The notes under the pieces were generated by a model. The model had not been told where the DNA came from. It saw only the letters and a program-made list of their open reading frames with translations, and made no database searches. Position numbers and translations under genes: made by a program. This document shows, one piece after another, positions 26,014-34,799 of a stretch of DNA of 64,000 bases. Each line of letters starts with the position of its first letter. Within the stretch, counting starts at the first letter, position 1. The stretch comes from Brevibacterium mcbrellneri ATCC 49030 (GTDB taxonomy: Bacteria; Actinomycetota; Actinomycetes; Actinomycetales; Brevibacteriaceae), in assembly GCF_000178455.1 (NCBI RefSeq), contig NZ_ADNU01000008.1:1-64000 (forward strand), read 5' to 3'.

Positions 26014-26526
26014 ATGACAGCGCTGGACATACTTCACACGTGGGCCACAAACAGTGACGTTGAGATCGACGTGGTGAACGACCACCACGCTGTTGTGGTC
26101 CTACCGGGAGAAAAGAAACTCAAAACAGCGGTATCGGTCAAAGAAAGCCACCACAGCCTCGACTGCCAAGCCTTCATCATCCGCCGCCCCGACGAAAACC
26201 ACCTCACCTTCGCCACGTACCTCCTGCGGAAGAACCTGGAACTGTCCATGACAGCGTTCGCGGTCGACCACCTCGGCGATGTCTACCTACGCGCAGCTAT
26301 TCCCCGGGAAGCGGTCACCGAAGACCTCATCGACCGGCTCATGGGGGAGTTTCTCACCGTTGCGGACTCCTCTTTTAACGAACTGCTGGTGCGCGGGTTC
26401 ATCACGTCCATGAAGAAGGAGTGGGAATGGCGGGTTTCGCGTGGCGAATCCACCCGCAACCTCGAAGCGTTTAGGAAAATCCTGGACCCGGACGCTCAGA
26501 AGAGCGACACCCGCATGTCAGAATGA
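26014..26526 (+). CDS. YbjN domain-containing protein
   Basis: A 170-aa soluble protein of the actinobacterial YbjN-like type, with the conserved blocks YLLRKNLELSMTAFAVDHLG and IPREAVTEDLIDRL. Position between mshA and gpmA matches the conserved order in mycobacteria and relatives. YbjN-like folds resemble secretion chaperones; the role here is unknown. A GAGAGGAG stretch lies upstream of ATG 26014, 10 nt after mshA, so the two are probably co-transcribed. Confidence 0.85.
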   Translation: MTALDILHTWATNSDVEIDVVNDHHAVVVLPGEKKLKTAVSVKESHHSLDCQAFIIRRPDENHLTFATYLLRKNLELSMTAFAVDHLGDVYLRAAIPREAVTEDLIDRLMGEFLTVADSSFNELLVRGFITSMKKEWEWRVSRGESTRNLEAFRKILDPDAQKSDTRMSE

Positions 26527-26549
26527 CGTCTGCATGACAGAATAGAAGC

Positions 26550-27293
26550 ATGACGTACAATCTTGTGCTCCTGCGCCACGGCCAGAGCGAATGGAACCAG
26601 AAAAACCTCTTCACCGGATGGGTCGACGTCCCTCTCACCGAACAAGGACGCACTGAAGCGGCACGGGCAGGAGAACTGCTCACGGAAGCCGGTCTTCTCC
26701 CCGACGTTCTCCACACCTCGCGCCTGCGCCGGGCGATCGTCACCGCTAACCTCGCACTCAACGCGGCTGACCGCCACTGGATCGACGTGAAACGTTCATG
26801 GCGCCTCAACGAACGCCACTACGGTGCACTGCAGGGCAAGAACAAAAAGGAAATTCGCGACGAATACGGCGAAGAACAGTTCATGACGTGGCGTCGTTCC
26901 TTTGACACGCCACCACCTGAGCTGGATGACGCCAGTGAATGGTCGCAGGCAGGCGATGCCCGTTACGCCAACCTAGGTGACTCGATTCCACGCACCGAAT
27001 GTCTCAAAGACGTGATCGCGCGTCTGTTGCCGTACTGGTATGACTCCGTAATCCCTGACCTGCGCGACGGCAAGACTGTTCTGGCCACAGCGCACGGCAA
27101 CTCGCTGCGCGCGCTGGTGAAGCACCTCGACGGAATCAGCGATGAAGACATTGCCGGGCTGAACATTCCAACAGGAATTCCACTGCACTACGAGCTGGAC
27201 GAACACTTCGCGCCAGTCAAGCGCGGTGGCACATACCTTGACCCTGAAGCCGCGAAGGAAGCTGCTGCAGCGGTCGCGAACCAAGGGAAGTAA
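26550..27293 (+). CDS. gpmA: 2,3-bisphosphoglycerate-dependent phosphoglycerate mutase
   Basis: Glycolytic enzyme interconverting 3- and 2-phosphoglycerate. The catalytic motif [10 protein letters not shown] with the phospho-accepting His lies at residues 6-15. The substrate block [15 protein letters not shown] and the second His in [14 protein letters not shown] are intact. Length 247 aa is normal for the tetramer-forming class. A strong terminator follows. Confidence 0.97.
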   Translation: MTYNLVLLRHGQSEWNQKNLFTGWVDVPLTEQGRTEAARAGELLTEAGLLPDVLHTSRLRRAIVTANLALNAADRHWIDVKRSWRLNERHYGALQGKNKKEIRDEYGEEQFMTWRRSFDTPPPELDDASEWSQAGDARYANLGDSIPRTECLKDVIARLLPYWYDSVIPDLRDGKTVLATAHGNSLRALVKHLDGISDEDIAGLNIPTGIPLHYELDEHFAPVKRGGTYLDPEAAKEAAAAVANQGK

Positions 27294-27315
27294 GCCGGGG
27301 AAGTAAACCGGACGC

Positions 27316-27355
27316 ACGATGGCCCGCCAGATAAACTGGCGGGCCATCGTTGTTT
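27316..27355. terminator. Bidirectional terminator between gpmA and phoU
   Basis: Perfect 15-bp stem ACGATGGCCCGCCAG (27316-27330), loop ATAAA and matching arm (27336-27350), then TTGTTT. It separates two convergent genes. Confidence 0.92.
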
Positions 27356-27388
27356 CAGCGCACGTTTGAGTGCAACTACGGAGTGTTG

Positions 27389-28054
27389 TTACTCCGCTGA
27401 AGAAGCGTCAGAGTCCAGGTTTCCAGACAGCATGTAGTCAACGCGCTGAGCAACGTTGACAGCCTGGTCACCGAAGCGCTCGTAGTAGCGGGCCAGCAGA
27501 GTCACGTCAGCGATCTGGCTGGGGGTGATCTGGTCGGCGCTCAGTGAAGCGATTACGGTGAATACTTCCAGGTGGAGTGTGTCAAGCTCTTCGTCCAAGG
27601 CCGAAATCATTGGAACGGCTGCAAGACCTGGTGTTGAAAGAAGCTCGACCATTCCTTCACCAATGCGTTCAGCAACCGAACCCATGCGGGTGAAAATACG
27701 TTCAAAAGCTTCTGGAACAGCGTGTTCTGGGTAGCGGATGCGAACCAGCGCAGAAATGTGGCGAGCCAGGTCACCCATGCGCTCAAGCGCGACGCTCATC
27801 TTCAGGGCTGCAACAACAATGCGGAGGTCGGCGGCAACCGGTGCCTGGAGCGCCAGAATCTCGACTGCGCGACGGTCGATCTCGACCTGGTTTGCGTTGA
27901 CCTGCGCGTCGTCAGTGATGACCTGTTCAGCGAGCTGGAGGTCATTGGTAGTAAGGGCCTTGTTGGACTGTTTGATAGCTTCAACAGCCAGTTTTCCGAG
28001 GTCAACTAGACCATCAGCAAGTGCTTCAAGTTCTTTGGTAAAGACTTCGCGCAT
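27389..28054 (-). CDS. phoU: Phosphate signalling protein PhoU
   Basis: Links Pst transporter activity to the phosphate two-component system. ATG 28054 with GAAAGGA upstream is chosen; the longer frame to 28096 adds residues outside the family. The 221-aa product has two PhoU repeats, each with an E/D-x-x-D-x-x-x-D metal-binding pattern, for example QVEIDRRAVEILALQAPVAADLR and the matching segment around ISALDEELDTLHLEVF. It is divergent from senX3-regX3, as in other actinobacteria. Confidence 0.95.
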   Translation of the reverse strand: MREVFTKELEALADGLVDLGKLAVEAIKQSNKALTTNDLQLAEQVITDDAQVNANQVEIDRRAVEILALQAPVAADLRIVVAALKMSVALERMGDLARHISALVRIRYPEHAVPEAFERIFTRMGSVAERIGEGMVELLSTPGLAAVPMISALDEELDTLHLEVFTVIASLSADQITPSQIADVTLLARYYERFGDQAVNVAQRVDYMLSGNLDSDASSAE

Positions 28055-28209
28055 TGCGGTCCTTTCAGAGTAAGTCGCGGGCATGCCAAAGGGCATGGAC
28101 TGTTTTACGTTCCCACCTGTCAGTAAACGACCACTGACACCAAGGTGAATTCATGCTGACAAGTGCGCACAATTTCGGTGCCGGTGCGATACCAGGGTGA
28201 ACGTACTAC

Positions 28210-28221
28210 TAGGCTAACAAC
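28210..28221 (+). promoter_or_regulatory. Leaderless promoter of senX3
   Basis: TAGGCT (28210-28215), then 6 nt, then GTG 28222; no Shine-Dalgarno is seen. I saw no clear 11-bp Pho repeats in the phoU-senX3 gap. Confidence 0.5.
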
Positions 28222-29454
28222 GTGGACGTGTTGATTATTTCCCTTTTGACCGGTGTAGTGGGTCTGGGGCTAGGTATTTCCGGGATTTTGGCGTTCCGCC
28301 TGTCGGAAAAAAGCCGCAATAGTGCTGATCTTCACTCCGATGAGGAACTTCCTGAAGGTATTGCAGAAGTGCTTGCGGTTCTGCCTTCTGCGGCCATCGT
28401 TGTTGACGCTGGTGACGATGTTGTCAAGGCGTCTCCTGCCGCGTACACGTATGGTCTTGTGCGTGGTCACTCCTTGTCTTCGCCTGAGCTTCTCGAAGTC
28501 GTTGTTCGGGTGCGTGCCCGCGGGCTGATCGAAGAAGTGAACTTCAAAAAGGAGCGCGGGGGCGATCGCGCTTTTGTGCGTCATCTTCACGCGCGAGTGG
28601 CACCGTTGGGGTCTGCGTATGTTTTAGTGCTGGCCGATGACCAGACTGAAGCTAAGCGGGTTCACGAGGTGCGCCGTGATTTCGTTGCGAATGTGTCCCA
28701 CGAATTGAAAACTCCCGTGGGTGCCCTGTCTTTGCTGGCCGAGGCGGTTACGGACTGTGCGGATGATCCCGAGGCGGTTGCCCGGTTTGGGGGTCGCATT
28801 CAGAAGGAATCCAAACGACTCACTCAGCTGGTTCAGGAAATCATTGACCTTTCACGCGTCCAAGATCACGAGGCCCCAGGTGCTACCGAAGACGTGAGTA
28901 TTGCCAAGGTGATTGAAGAAGCCGTTGACCGGGCGAAGACGCGCGCTGAAGCGAAAAACATTTCGATCGACATGGTCCCGACTGGTGACTGGACTGTGCT
29001 GGGCAGCCACGATTTGCTAGTGAACGCCGTGCGCAACCTCATCGACAACGCCATTAGCTACTCCAACGACGGTACGAAAGTGGGTGTGGGAGCAAAAGAA
29101 GATGGTGGAAACGTCACGATCTCGGTGACCGACCAGGGAATAGGACTGTCAACCGAGGACACTCAGCGTGTTTTTGAACGCTTCTACCGGGTGGACCCCG
29201 CGCGTTCACGTATGACAGGCGGAACAGGGTTGGGCTTGAGCATTGTGAAGCACATCGTGGCTACGCACGGCGGTGAAGTTCGCGTATGGTCGAAGCTGGA
29301 TCAAGGATCCACGTTTACTATTGTTTTACCTCTTGCTCACCCTGAGGCCGATTTGTCTCAGGCACAACAAGAGGGGATCTTGCTGAGCGACTCCAGCGGT
29401 CAGCCGTTGACGGTCGCTCAGGCACAACAGCAGACACAGAAGGAGAAGTCGTGA
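28222..29454 (+). CDS. senX3: Sensor histidine kinase SenX3 (phosphate)
   Basis: Membrane kinase of the phosphate-starvation system. Residues about 1-25 form one or two hydrophobic segments with little outside loop. A PAS-like region follows (about 45-140), then the phospho-acceptor box NVSHELKTPVGALSLLAEAV with His160. The ATPase domain has the N box NLIDNAISYS, G1 DQGIGLS and G2 GTGLGLSIVKHI. SenX3 has no large sensor loop and is thought to sense through PhoU-Pst. It overlaps regX3 by 4 nt (GTGA). Confidence 0.93.
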   Translation: MDVLIISLLTGVVGLGLGISGILAFRLSEKSRNSADLHSDEELPEGIAEVLAVLPSAAIVVDAGDDVVKASPAAYTYGLVRGHSLSSPELLEVVVRVRARGLIEEVNFKKERGGDRAFVRHLHARVAPLGSAYVLVLADDQTEAKRVHEVRRDFVANVSHELKTPVGALSLLAEAVTDCADDPEAVARFGGRIQKESKRLTQLVQEIIDLSRVQDHEAPGATEDVSIAKVIEEAVDRAKTRAEAKNISIDMVPTGDWTVLGSHDLLVNAVRNLIDNAISYSNDGTKVGVGAKEDGGNVTISVTDQGIGLSTEDTQRVFERFYRVDPARSRMTGGTGLGLSIVKHIVATHGGEVRVWSKLDQGSTFTIVLPLAHPEADLSQAQQEGILLSDSSGQPLTVAQAQQQTQKEKS

Positions 29455-30131
29455 CGCGGATTCTGCTCGTCGAAGACGAAGAGTCAATTTCGGACCCACT
29501 TGCGTACCTGTTGGGTAAAGAGGGTTATGACGTGACAGTTGCCGCGGACGGTCTGCAGGCTCTTGCGGAGTTTGATTCTCACGGTGCTGATCTGGTTCTT
29601 CTGGACCTCATGTTGCCTGGGGCCTCCGGGACCGAGGTGTGCCGCCAGTTGCGCGCTAAGTCCAAGGTTCCGATCATCATGCTGACGGCTAAAGACTCAG
29701 AAATCGACAAGGTTGTGGGTCTGGAACTCGGGGCAGATGACTATGTGACTAAGCCGTACTCATCACGTGAGCTACTCGCACGAATTCGGGCTGTCATGCG
29801 TCGCAATACTGAGTCTTCCGACATTGACGACGGCGTTCTTGAAGCTGGGGGAGTGCGGATCGACGTTGAGCGTCACGTGGCAAGCGTTCGTGGATCCGAG
29901 CTTGCACTGCCACTCAAAGAGTTTGAGCTCCTTGAAATGCTGGTACGGAATGCTGGCCGTGTGATGACACGTGGCCAGCTCATCGACCGTATCTGGGGGC
30001 AGGACTACGTGGGTGACACCAAGACCTTGGATGTTCACGTCAAGCGTTTGCGTGCCAAGATCGAGGAAACCCCATCTGAGCCAAAGTTGCTGGTGACAGT
30101 GCGTGGCTTGGGGTACAAATTCGAAGCATAA
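29451..30131 (+). CDS. regX3: Response regulator RegX3 (phosphate)
   Basis: OmpR-type regulator of 226 aa. The receiver domain has acidic pocket EDEES, phospho-acceptor Asp52 in LVLLDLMLPG and the conserved Lys in DDYVTKPYS. The C-terminal winged helix contains LKEFELLEMLVRNAGRVMTR and the recognition segment GDTKTLDVHVKRLRAKI. It is the likely activator acting at the 11-bp repeats upstream of pstS and the nucleotidase gene; that link is inferred. Confidence 0.94.
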   Translation: MTRILLVEDEESISDPLAYLLGKEGYDVTVAADGLQALAEFDSHGADLVLLDLMLPGASGTEVCRQLRAKSKVPIIMLTAKDSEIDKVVGLELGADDYVTKPYSSRELLARIRAVMRRNTESSDIDDGVLEAGGVRIDVERHVASVRGSELALPLKEFELLEMLVRNAGRVMTRGQLIDRIWGQDYVGDTKTLDVHVKRLRAKIEETPSEPKLLVTVRGLGYKFEA

Positions 30132-30135
30132 AACA

Positions 30136-30181
30136 CCAGTGGCCTAGGTGAGGCAGTAATTGCCTTAGCCTAGGCCACTGG
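30136..30181. terminator. Bidirectional terminator after regX3
   Basis: Outer stem CCAGTGGCCTAGG (30136-30148) pairs with CCTAGGCCACTGG (30169-30181). The inner stem TGAGGCA/TGCCTTA extends it, making one long hairpin of about 20 bp between the convergent regX3 and lipoprotein genes. Confidence 0.85.
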
Positions 30182-30223
30182 AATGTACGTTTTGTGCCCT
30201 ACTGGAGCGAAATTTACTGTGGC

Positions 30224-30811
30224 TTACTGTCCTTCAGTTTCTTCAGGTGTAGGGGTTGCTTCACCTTCGGTAGCGCCTTCAGTAGGTGTTTCGCTCGCAC
30301 TTTCGGTGGGTGTGGAGGTTGAGCTTCCTTTAGGCTGAGCGTCTTCGTAGTACCAGTGGTCAGCGTTGAGCAACTGTGCGCGCACAGTCTTGTCCATGTT
30401 GTTTGCGGTCACTTCAACGTCGACCTGTTCGCCAACCTGTGCGCTGAGCCCCTTGACAAGAGCTTCTTCGCCGTCGAAGCCAGGCGACTGTGGGTTCTGA
30501 ACGATCTTCTCGCCCTTTGCGAGCTTGATCTGCTTCTGGTAGTCGCCAACCTTGACCGTGACCGTTGCTGGGCCTTGGGAGTTGTTAACGATTGTGTAGA
30601 ACAGCTGGGCTTCCGTGTTGTCCTCGTTGGCAATCAGCAGAATGCCACGGAAGTCGACTCCGCCAAGGGACGCCCATGCGCCGTCTCCGCCGTGGTAGAC
30701 GTAATTGTGAGTCTGCTGGTTCGACAACAGAGCCGCGCAACCGCTGACAGGGACAACAAGGGCAATCGCTGCGGCTGCAACAGCTGCGCGGGTTAGCCAT
30801 TTCACGTTCAC
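30224..30811 (-). CDS. Conserved actinobacterial lipoprotein of unknown function
   Basis: A 195-aa secreted lipoprotein with lipobox VSGC after a hydrophobic signal segment. A compact beta-rich domain follows (about residues 40-155), containing [20 protein letters not shown] and [18 protein letters not shown]. The last 30 residues are a Ser/Thr/Pro/Glu tail. The start is ambiguous: GAGGAG precedes two GTG codons two residues apart (30811 and 30805). It lies between regX3 and carD, a position where similar lipoproteins occur in other actinobacteria. I cannot name a function. Confidence 0.8.
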   Translation of the reverse strand: MNVKWLTRAAVAAAAIALVVPVSGCAALLSNQQTHNYVYHGGDGAWASLGGVDFRGILLIANEDNTEAQLFYTIVNNSQGPATVTVKVGDYQKQIKLAKGEKIVQNPQSPGFDGEEALVKGLSAQVGEQVDVEVTANNMDKTVRAQLLNADHWYYEDAQPKGSSTSTPTESASETPTEGATEGEATPTPEETEGQ

Positions 30812-31038
30812 ATACTCCTCAAAGTGGTACGCAACAAAATCTTAAGGAACACCGTGTATGTTACCTGCTTTTCTTCGCGCGTAGAAACTGTGGTCCTACT
30901 TTCGTCTCACTTCAGGGCCCAGTTGCCTGCGAAGCACATATCACAGGATCGCTGCGTTGTCGCGCATTTCGGACGCCGCTTCGCGGCTGTGTTGTGGAGC
31001 ATGCTAAACTGGAAGTCCGCGAAAGGGGAAAAAATAAG

Positions 31039-31521
31039 ATGAGTTTTCAGGTCGGCGACACTGTTGTTTATCCGCACCACGGAGCGGCGACAATCCAAGA
31101 AATTAAGACTCGCACGATCAAGGGCGAAGACAAACTTTACCTGAAGTTGCAGGTCTCACACGGCGACCTAACGATTGAAGTCCCCGCTGAAAATTGTGAC
31201 CTTGTGGGTGTCCGCGATGTTGTGGGCGAAGAAGGTTTGGAAAAGGTTTTCCAGGTTTTGCGCGCTGAAGTGACAGAAGAACCAACTAACTGGTCGCGTC
31301 GCTACAAGGCGAATCTGGAGAAGTTCCAGTCTGGTGACGTTATCAAGGTTGCCGAGGTCGTACGCGATCTGTGGCGTCGGGAACAGGACCGAGGTCTTTC
31401 CACCGGTGAGAAGCGCATGCTGGCAAAGGCACGCCAGGTGCTTGTTTCAGAACTTGCTTTGGCAGAAGAAAAAGAGGAAACCGAAGCAGAGGAAATGCTG
31501 GAAAAGGTTCTCGCTTCATAG
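31039..31521 (+). CDS. carD: CarD family RNA polymerase-binding transcription regulator
   Basis: CarD binds the RNA polymerase beta subunit and stabilises open promoter complexes, notably at rRNA promoters. ATG 31039 with GAAAGGGG upstream is chosen, since [20 protein letters not shown] is the true N-terminus of the family. Residues 1-55 are the polymerase-interaction domain and the rest is the helical DNA-binding domain with [20 protein letters not shown]. Length 160 aa is normal. The ispDF genes follow, as in mycobacteria, but a strong terminator separates them here. Confidence 0.96.
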   Translation: MSFQVGDTVVYPHHGAATIQEIKTRTIKGEDKLYLKLQVSHGDLTIEVPAENCDLVGVRDVVGEEGLEKVFQVLRAEVTEEPTNWSRRYKANLEKFQSGDVIKVAEVVRDLWRREQDRGLSTGEKRMLAKARQVLVSELALAEEKEETEAEEMLEKVLAS

Positions 31522-31536
31522 TTTTCGAAGAAGCAA

Positions 31537-31568
31537 ATGGGGGTGACGTGAAGTCACCCCCATTTTTT
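31537..31568 (+). terminator. Strong intrinsic terminator after carD
   Basis: 11-bp stem ATGGGGGTGAC / GTCACCCCCAT (31537-31563) with loop GTGAA, followed by TTTTTT. Confidence 0.95.
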
Positions 31569-31584
31569 GTGTGCGTGCGTGGAC

Positions 31585-31597
31585 TAAAGTTGCGGTT
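31585..31597 (+). promoter_or_regulatory. Leaderless promoter of ispD
   Basis: TAAAGT (31585-31590), 7 nt, then ATG 31598. This fixes the start and rejects the upstream in-frame codon at 31571. Confidence 0.5.
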
Positions 31598-32299
31598 ATG
31601 GAGACGGTGGCGATTATTCCAGCGGCAGGATCTGGGACACGACTGGGATTAGGAACCCCTAAAGCGTTTGTTCCGCTGGAAGGACAAACCCTGCTTGAGC
31701 GTGCCGTTGCCGGAGCTCTTGACGTGGGAGTCCACCGGGTCGTCATCGCTGTGCCACGCGACCTTGAAGCACGCACCCAAGATCTGTTCCGTGCCCAGCC
31801 CAACGTTCATACCGTAGTCGGGGGTTCTGAACGCACGGAGTCAGTCCGGAACGCACTTGCCTCTATCGAGGGCAATCCCAGCTACGCCCTGGTACATGAC
31901 GCTGCCAGGCCGCTGACACCTCGGCGGGTGTTTGACCGTGTGCTTACAGCACTCCGTGCCGGGCATCGGAACGTGGTCCCGGTTCTCCCTGTTTCTGACA
32001 CTGTACGAACACTTTCGTCGCAACAGCCCGAGGACGTGGCCGGCTTAAGCGCCCCAGTTGAGCGAGCCTGGTTGCGGGCCGTGCAGACCCCGCAAGGTTT
32101 CGCGTTTAAAGATCTGGCGGATGCACATGAACGCTTCGAACGTGACGCGACAACGAACGTGACCGACGACGCCAGCCTGCTTGAGGCTATGGGTATCCCC
32201 GCAGTGGGTGTCGAGGGATCTCACGAGGCGTTCAAGATCACCCACCCGCTGGATCTTGAACTTGCGCGGATGCTGTGCCAACGGAAGGAAAACTCGTGA
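31598..32299 (+). CDS. ispD: 2-C-methyl-D-erythritol 4-phosphate cytidylyltransferase
   Basis: Third enzyme of the MEP isoprenoid pathway; couples CTP to methylerythritol phosphate. The nucleotide-binding loop [20 protein letters not shown] starts at residue 5. [18 protein letters not shown] and the closing [27 protein letters not shown] block are family features. Length 233 aa is normal. Its stop overlaps the GTG of ispF (GTGA), so the consecutive pathway enzymes are coupled. Confidence 0.95.
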   Translation: METVAIIPAAGSGTRLGLGTPKAFVPLEGQTLLERAVAGALDVGVHRVVIAVPRDLEARTQDLFRAQPNVHTVVGGSERTESVRNALASIEGNPSYALVHDAARPLTPRRVFDRVLTALRAGHRNVVPVLPVSDTVRTLSSQQPEDVAGLSAPVERAWLRAVQTPQGFAFKDLADAHERFERDATTNVTDDASLLEAMGIPAVGVEGSHEAFKITHPLDLELARMLCQRKENS

Positions 32300-32778
32300 T
32301 TGTGCCCCAGGTAGGAATCGGTGTAGACGTCCACGCAGTAAGCGACAACCCAGACCGGCCCATGTGGTTGGCGGGACTCCTGTGGGAAGGCGTCGTGGGG
32401 CTGGAAGGGCACTCCGACTCCGACGCGGTAGCTCACGCGTGTTGCGACGCCATCTTTTCTGCAGCCGGCGTTGGTGACTTGGGCGCACACTTTGGCACGG
32501 ACCGCCCCGAATTTGCCGGCGCCAGCGGATGTGCTCTTTTGCGCGAAGCTGCGCGAATTGTGCGTCAGGCTGGTTTTGAGATTGGCAACATCAGCGTGCA
32601 AGCGGTGTGCAACCGACCCAAAATCGGTACGCGGCGCGACGAAGCGCAACGCGTGCTCAGCGAAGCCGCAGGGGCAACCGTTCATGTTTCCGGGACAACG
32701 ACTGACCGCTTGGGATTAACCGGCCGAGGTGAAGGCGTGGCTGCCATTGCTACCGCCCTGGTGTACCGAACGCAGTAA
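32296..32778 (+). CDS. ispF: 2-C-methyl-D-erythritol 2,4-cyclodiphosphate synthase
   Basis: Forms the cyclic diphosphate of the MEP pathway. The GTG at 32296 gives a 160-aa protein with the zinc motif GVDVHAV (Asp11, His13) close to the start. [20 protein letters not shown] supplies the third zinc His and substrate contacts. The C-terminal [18 protein letters not shown] is also typical. The longer frame from 32275 is inside ispD. Confidence 0.95.
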   Translation: MIVPQVGIGVDVHAVSDNPDRPMWLAGLLWEGVVGLEGHSDSDAVAHACCDAIFSAAGVGDLGAHFGTDRPEFAGASGCALLREAARIVRQAGFEIGNISVQAVCNRPKIGTRRDEAQRVLSEAAGATVHVSGTTTDRLGLTGRGEGVAAIATALVYRTQ

Positions 32779-32834
32779 TTCCCTATTTGATCCCTGCGGG
32801 GCCGTGTTGCCCTAAAGAGCACTTCATTAAGAGC

Positions 32835-32865
32835 GTGTAAAGAATTTCCTGCCGGGTGTAAAGAA
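32835..32865 (+). promoter_or_regulatory. Direct repeats upstream of kdp (candidate KdpE site)
   Basis: GTGTAAAGAA occurs at 32835-32844 and 32856-32865, 21 bp apart (two helical turns). On the other strand each unit reads TTCTTTACAC, similar to the TTTACAC part of the E. coli KdpE operator as I recall it. The site is about 120 bp before the first kdp gene. Assignment to KdpE is inference. Confidence 0.4.
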
Positions 32866-32874
32866 AGCGTAAGG

Positions 32875-32905
32875 ACCCGCAGTGCCCAACGTGCGGGTGC
32901 GTTTT
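32875..32905 (+). terminator. Possible terminator after ispF
   Basis: ACCCGCA (32875-32881) pairs with TGCGGGT (32892-32898) across a 10-nt loop, followed by GCGTTTT. It is modest in strength and could also be part of the kdp control region. Confidence 0.45.
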
Positions 32906-32986
32906 GATATTCACTGTCACTCAACTGAGTGGCTTCGCGCCGAGGTGAATCGACGCGAATTCTGAAATGCCTCAGAAAGCTGAATC

Positions 32987-33070
32987 GTGTTAGACATCCT
33001 CTTCATTGCACTCACCGTGGCGTTTTTCGCTGTCGTCGGTGTGTTCGGTTGGGCGGTGAACAAACTATGA
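32987..33070 (+). CDS. 27-aa membrane microprotein leading the kdp operon
   Basis: GTG 32987 opens a 27-residue peptide, VLDILFIALTVAFFAVVGVF followed by GWAVNKL: one transmembrane helix with a basic end. Its stop overlaps the kdpF start (ATGA at 33067-33070), so the two are translationally coupled like the rest of the operon. It is not KdpF, which follows with its own hallmark ending. I recall similar unannotated short ORFs ahead of kdpF in other bacteria but cannot verify it here. A role as an extra Kdp subunit or a translational leader is inferred. Confidence 0.6.
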   Translation: MLDILFIALTVAFFAVVGVFGWAVNKL

Positions 33071-33159
33071 GCCTCGTAGACATCGTCTGGTTAGCGTTTT
33101 GTTCCGTCACAACGGCTTACGTTTTTTACTCTCTCATCCGTCCTGAAAGGTTCGACTGA
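33067..33159 (+). CDS. kdpF: Potassium-transporting ATPase subunit KdpF
   Basis: A 30-residue single-helix peptide ending SLIRPERFD. The RPERF ending is the signature of KdpF, which stabilises the KdpABC complex. It starts inside the stop of the 27-aa gene (ATGA) and ends 2 nt before the GTG of kdpA. Length and position are as expected. Confidence 0.88.
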   Translation: MSLVDIVWLAFCSVTTAYVFYSLIRPERFD

Positions 33160-33161
33160 CA

Positions 33162-34799
33162 GTGGAACCTTTGCAACTTCCGTTGATGGTCGCCCTGCTT
33201 GCCGTTGTGCATGTACCAATGGGCAACTACATGGCGCACACGTTCACGAGTGCGAAACACTTGAAGATTGAACGCTTCATTTACCGCCTTGCAGGTGTGA
33301 ACTCTGAAGCACAACACACGTGGAAGATGTACCTGCGAAATATTCTGGTGCTCTCCGCGCTTTCCGTTTTGGGAATGTACATTCTGCAGCGGATTCAGCA
33401 GTGGCTCCCCATGAACATGGGACTGGGGCCAGTATCTGCGGACCAAGCGTGGAACACAGCCACGTCATTTGTGACTAACACCAACTGGCAGTCGTACGGT
33501 GGCGAAACCACCATGAGTCATCTGACCCAGATGTTGGCTCAGAACTTCCAGAACTTCATTTCGGCAGCCGTTGGAATCGTCGTGGCCATTGTGCTTATCC
33601 GCGCAATCGCATACCGCGAAACCGACAAACTGGGGAACTTCTGGGTCGACCTGGTTCGCTGTTGCCTCCGGATTCTCTTGCCCATCGCTTTTGTTGGTGC
33701 AGTGCTTTTGATCCTGGGCGGAGCGATTCAGAACTTCAACGGCCCACAAGTCATACAGACACTTGCCGGTGGCCAGCAAACCATTCCAGGAGGACCGGTT
33801 GCGAGCCAGGAAGCCATCAAAGAACTGGGCACCAACGGTGGCGGGTTCTTCAACGCGAACTCCGCTCACCCCTTCGAGAATCCTAATGGGTGGACCAACC
33901 TCCTTGAGGTGTTCCTAATTCTGTTGATCCCATTTGCCCTCCCACGTACCTACGGCGTCATGGTCGGTGACAAGCGTCAGGGGTATACGGTCCTCGGTGC
34001 AATGGCCATTCTGGCGATCGGTTCGCTGGTAAGCCTCACTGCCCTTCAGATGAGTTTCGCAAACAGCAACCTGGCCGCAATGGAAGGAAAAGAAACCCGC
34101 TTCGGAATTCTGGGATCGACGCTTTTTGCAACAGCCACAACTTTGACGTCAACCGGAGCAGTGGACTCGATGCACTCGTCGTATGAACCACTCTCCGGCG
34201 GTCTCTTGATCTTCAACATGCTCTTGGGAGAGATTTCCCCCGGTGGTGTGGGATCGGGTCTTTACGGAATGCTTGTTGTGGCAATCATCGGAGTCTTCAT
34301 CAGCGGACTCATGGTTGGCCGTAGCCCCGAATACATGGGCAAGCGTATCGGCCCTACTGAAGTCAAGCTCATCAGCATGTACGCTCTCGTCGTACCTGTT
34401 GTTGTTCTGCTGGGAACCGGTCTGGCAATCGCGCTTCCATCAACCCGTGACTCATTGGCCAACTTTGGTCCACACGGCTTGAGCGAAGTTCTCTACGCGT
34501 TTACTTCGGCAGGCAACAACAACGGGTCCGCGTTTGCTGGCCTCAACGCGAACACCCCGTTCCTTAACGTGGCTCTTGGTTTCGCAATGCTGTTAGGTCG
34601 CTTCGTCCCAATTGCGCTGGTGCTCTGCCTTGCTGGGCGCTTGTCTGTCCAAGCCCCAGTGGCAAAAACCAAGGGAACGCTTCCCACAGACACACCTCTT
34701 TTCTCGGTTGTCATGGCCGGTACTGCGCTTCTCATCACCGGCCTGTCCTTCCTTCCGACTCTTGCTCTCGGACCTCTTGCTGAAAGGTTCATGTCATGA
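33162..34799 (+). CDS. kdpA: Potassium-transporting ATPase potassium-binding subunit KdpA
   Basis: Potassium channel-like subunit of the high-affinity Kdp pump. The 545-aa protein has about ten helices and four pore-loop repeats, for example [48 protein letters not shown] and [15 protein letters not shown], which form the selectivity filter. GTG 33162 directly follows kdpF. Its end overlaps kdpB by 4 nt (ATGA). Confidence 0.97.
   Translation: MEPLQLPLMVALLAVVHVPMGNYMAHTFTSAKHLKIERFIYRLAGVNSEAQHTWKMYLRNILVLSALSVLGMYILQRIQQWLPMNMGLGPVSADQAWNTATSFVTNTNWQSYGGETTMSHLTQMLAQNFQNFISAAVGIVVAIVLIRAIAYRETDKLGNFWVDLVRCCLRILLPIAFVGAVLLILGGAIQNFNGPQVIQTLAGGQQTIPGGPVASQEAIKELGTNGGGFFNANSAHPFENPNGWTNLLEVFLILLIPFALPRTYGVMVGDKRQGYTVLGAMAILAIGSLVSLTALQMSFANSNLAAMEGKETRFGILGSTLFATATTLTSTGAVDSMHSSYEPLSGGLLIFNMLLGEISPGGVGSGLYGMLVVAIIGVFISGLMVGRSPEYMGKRIGPTEVKLISMYALVVPVVVLLGTGLAIALPSTRDSLANFGPHGLSEVLYAFTSAGNNNGSAFAGLNANTPFLNVALGFAMLLGRFVPIALVLCLAGRLSVQAPVAKTKGTLPTDTPLFSVVMAGTALLITGLSFLPTLALGPLAERFMS

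Noticed and set aside
28097-28221. Pho-box repeats between phoU and senX3
   Set aside because: GGTGAAT and GGTGAAC occur but are 52 bp apart with no 11-bp pattern.
32779-32986. A c-di-AMP riboswitch ahead of kdp
   Set aside because: No conserved riboswitch core was recognisable; only direct repeats and a hairpin were seen.
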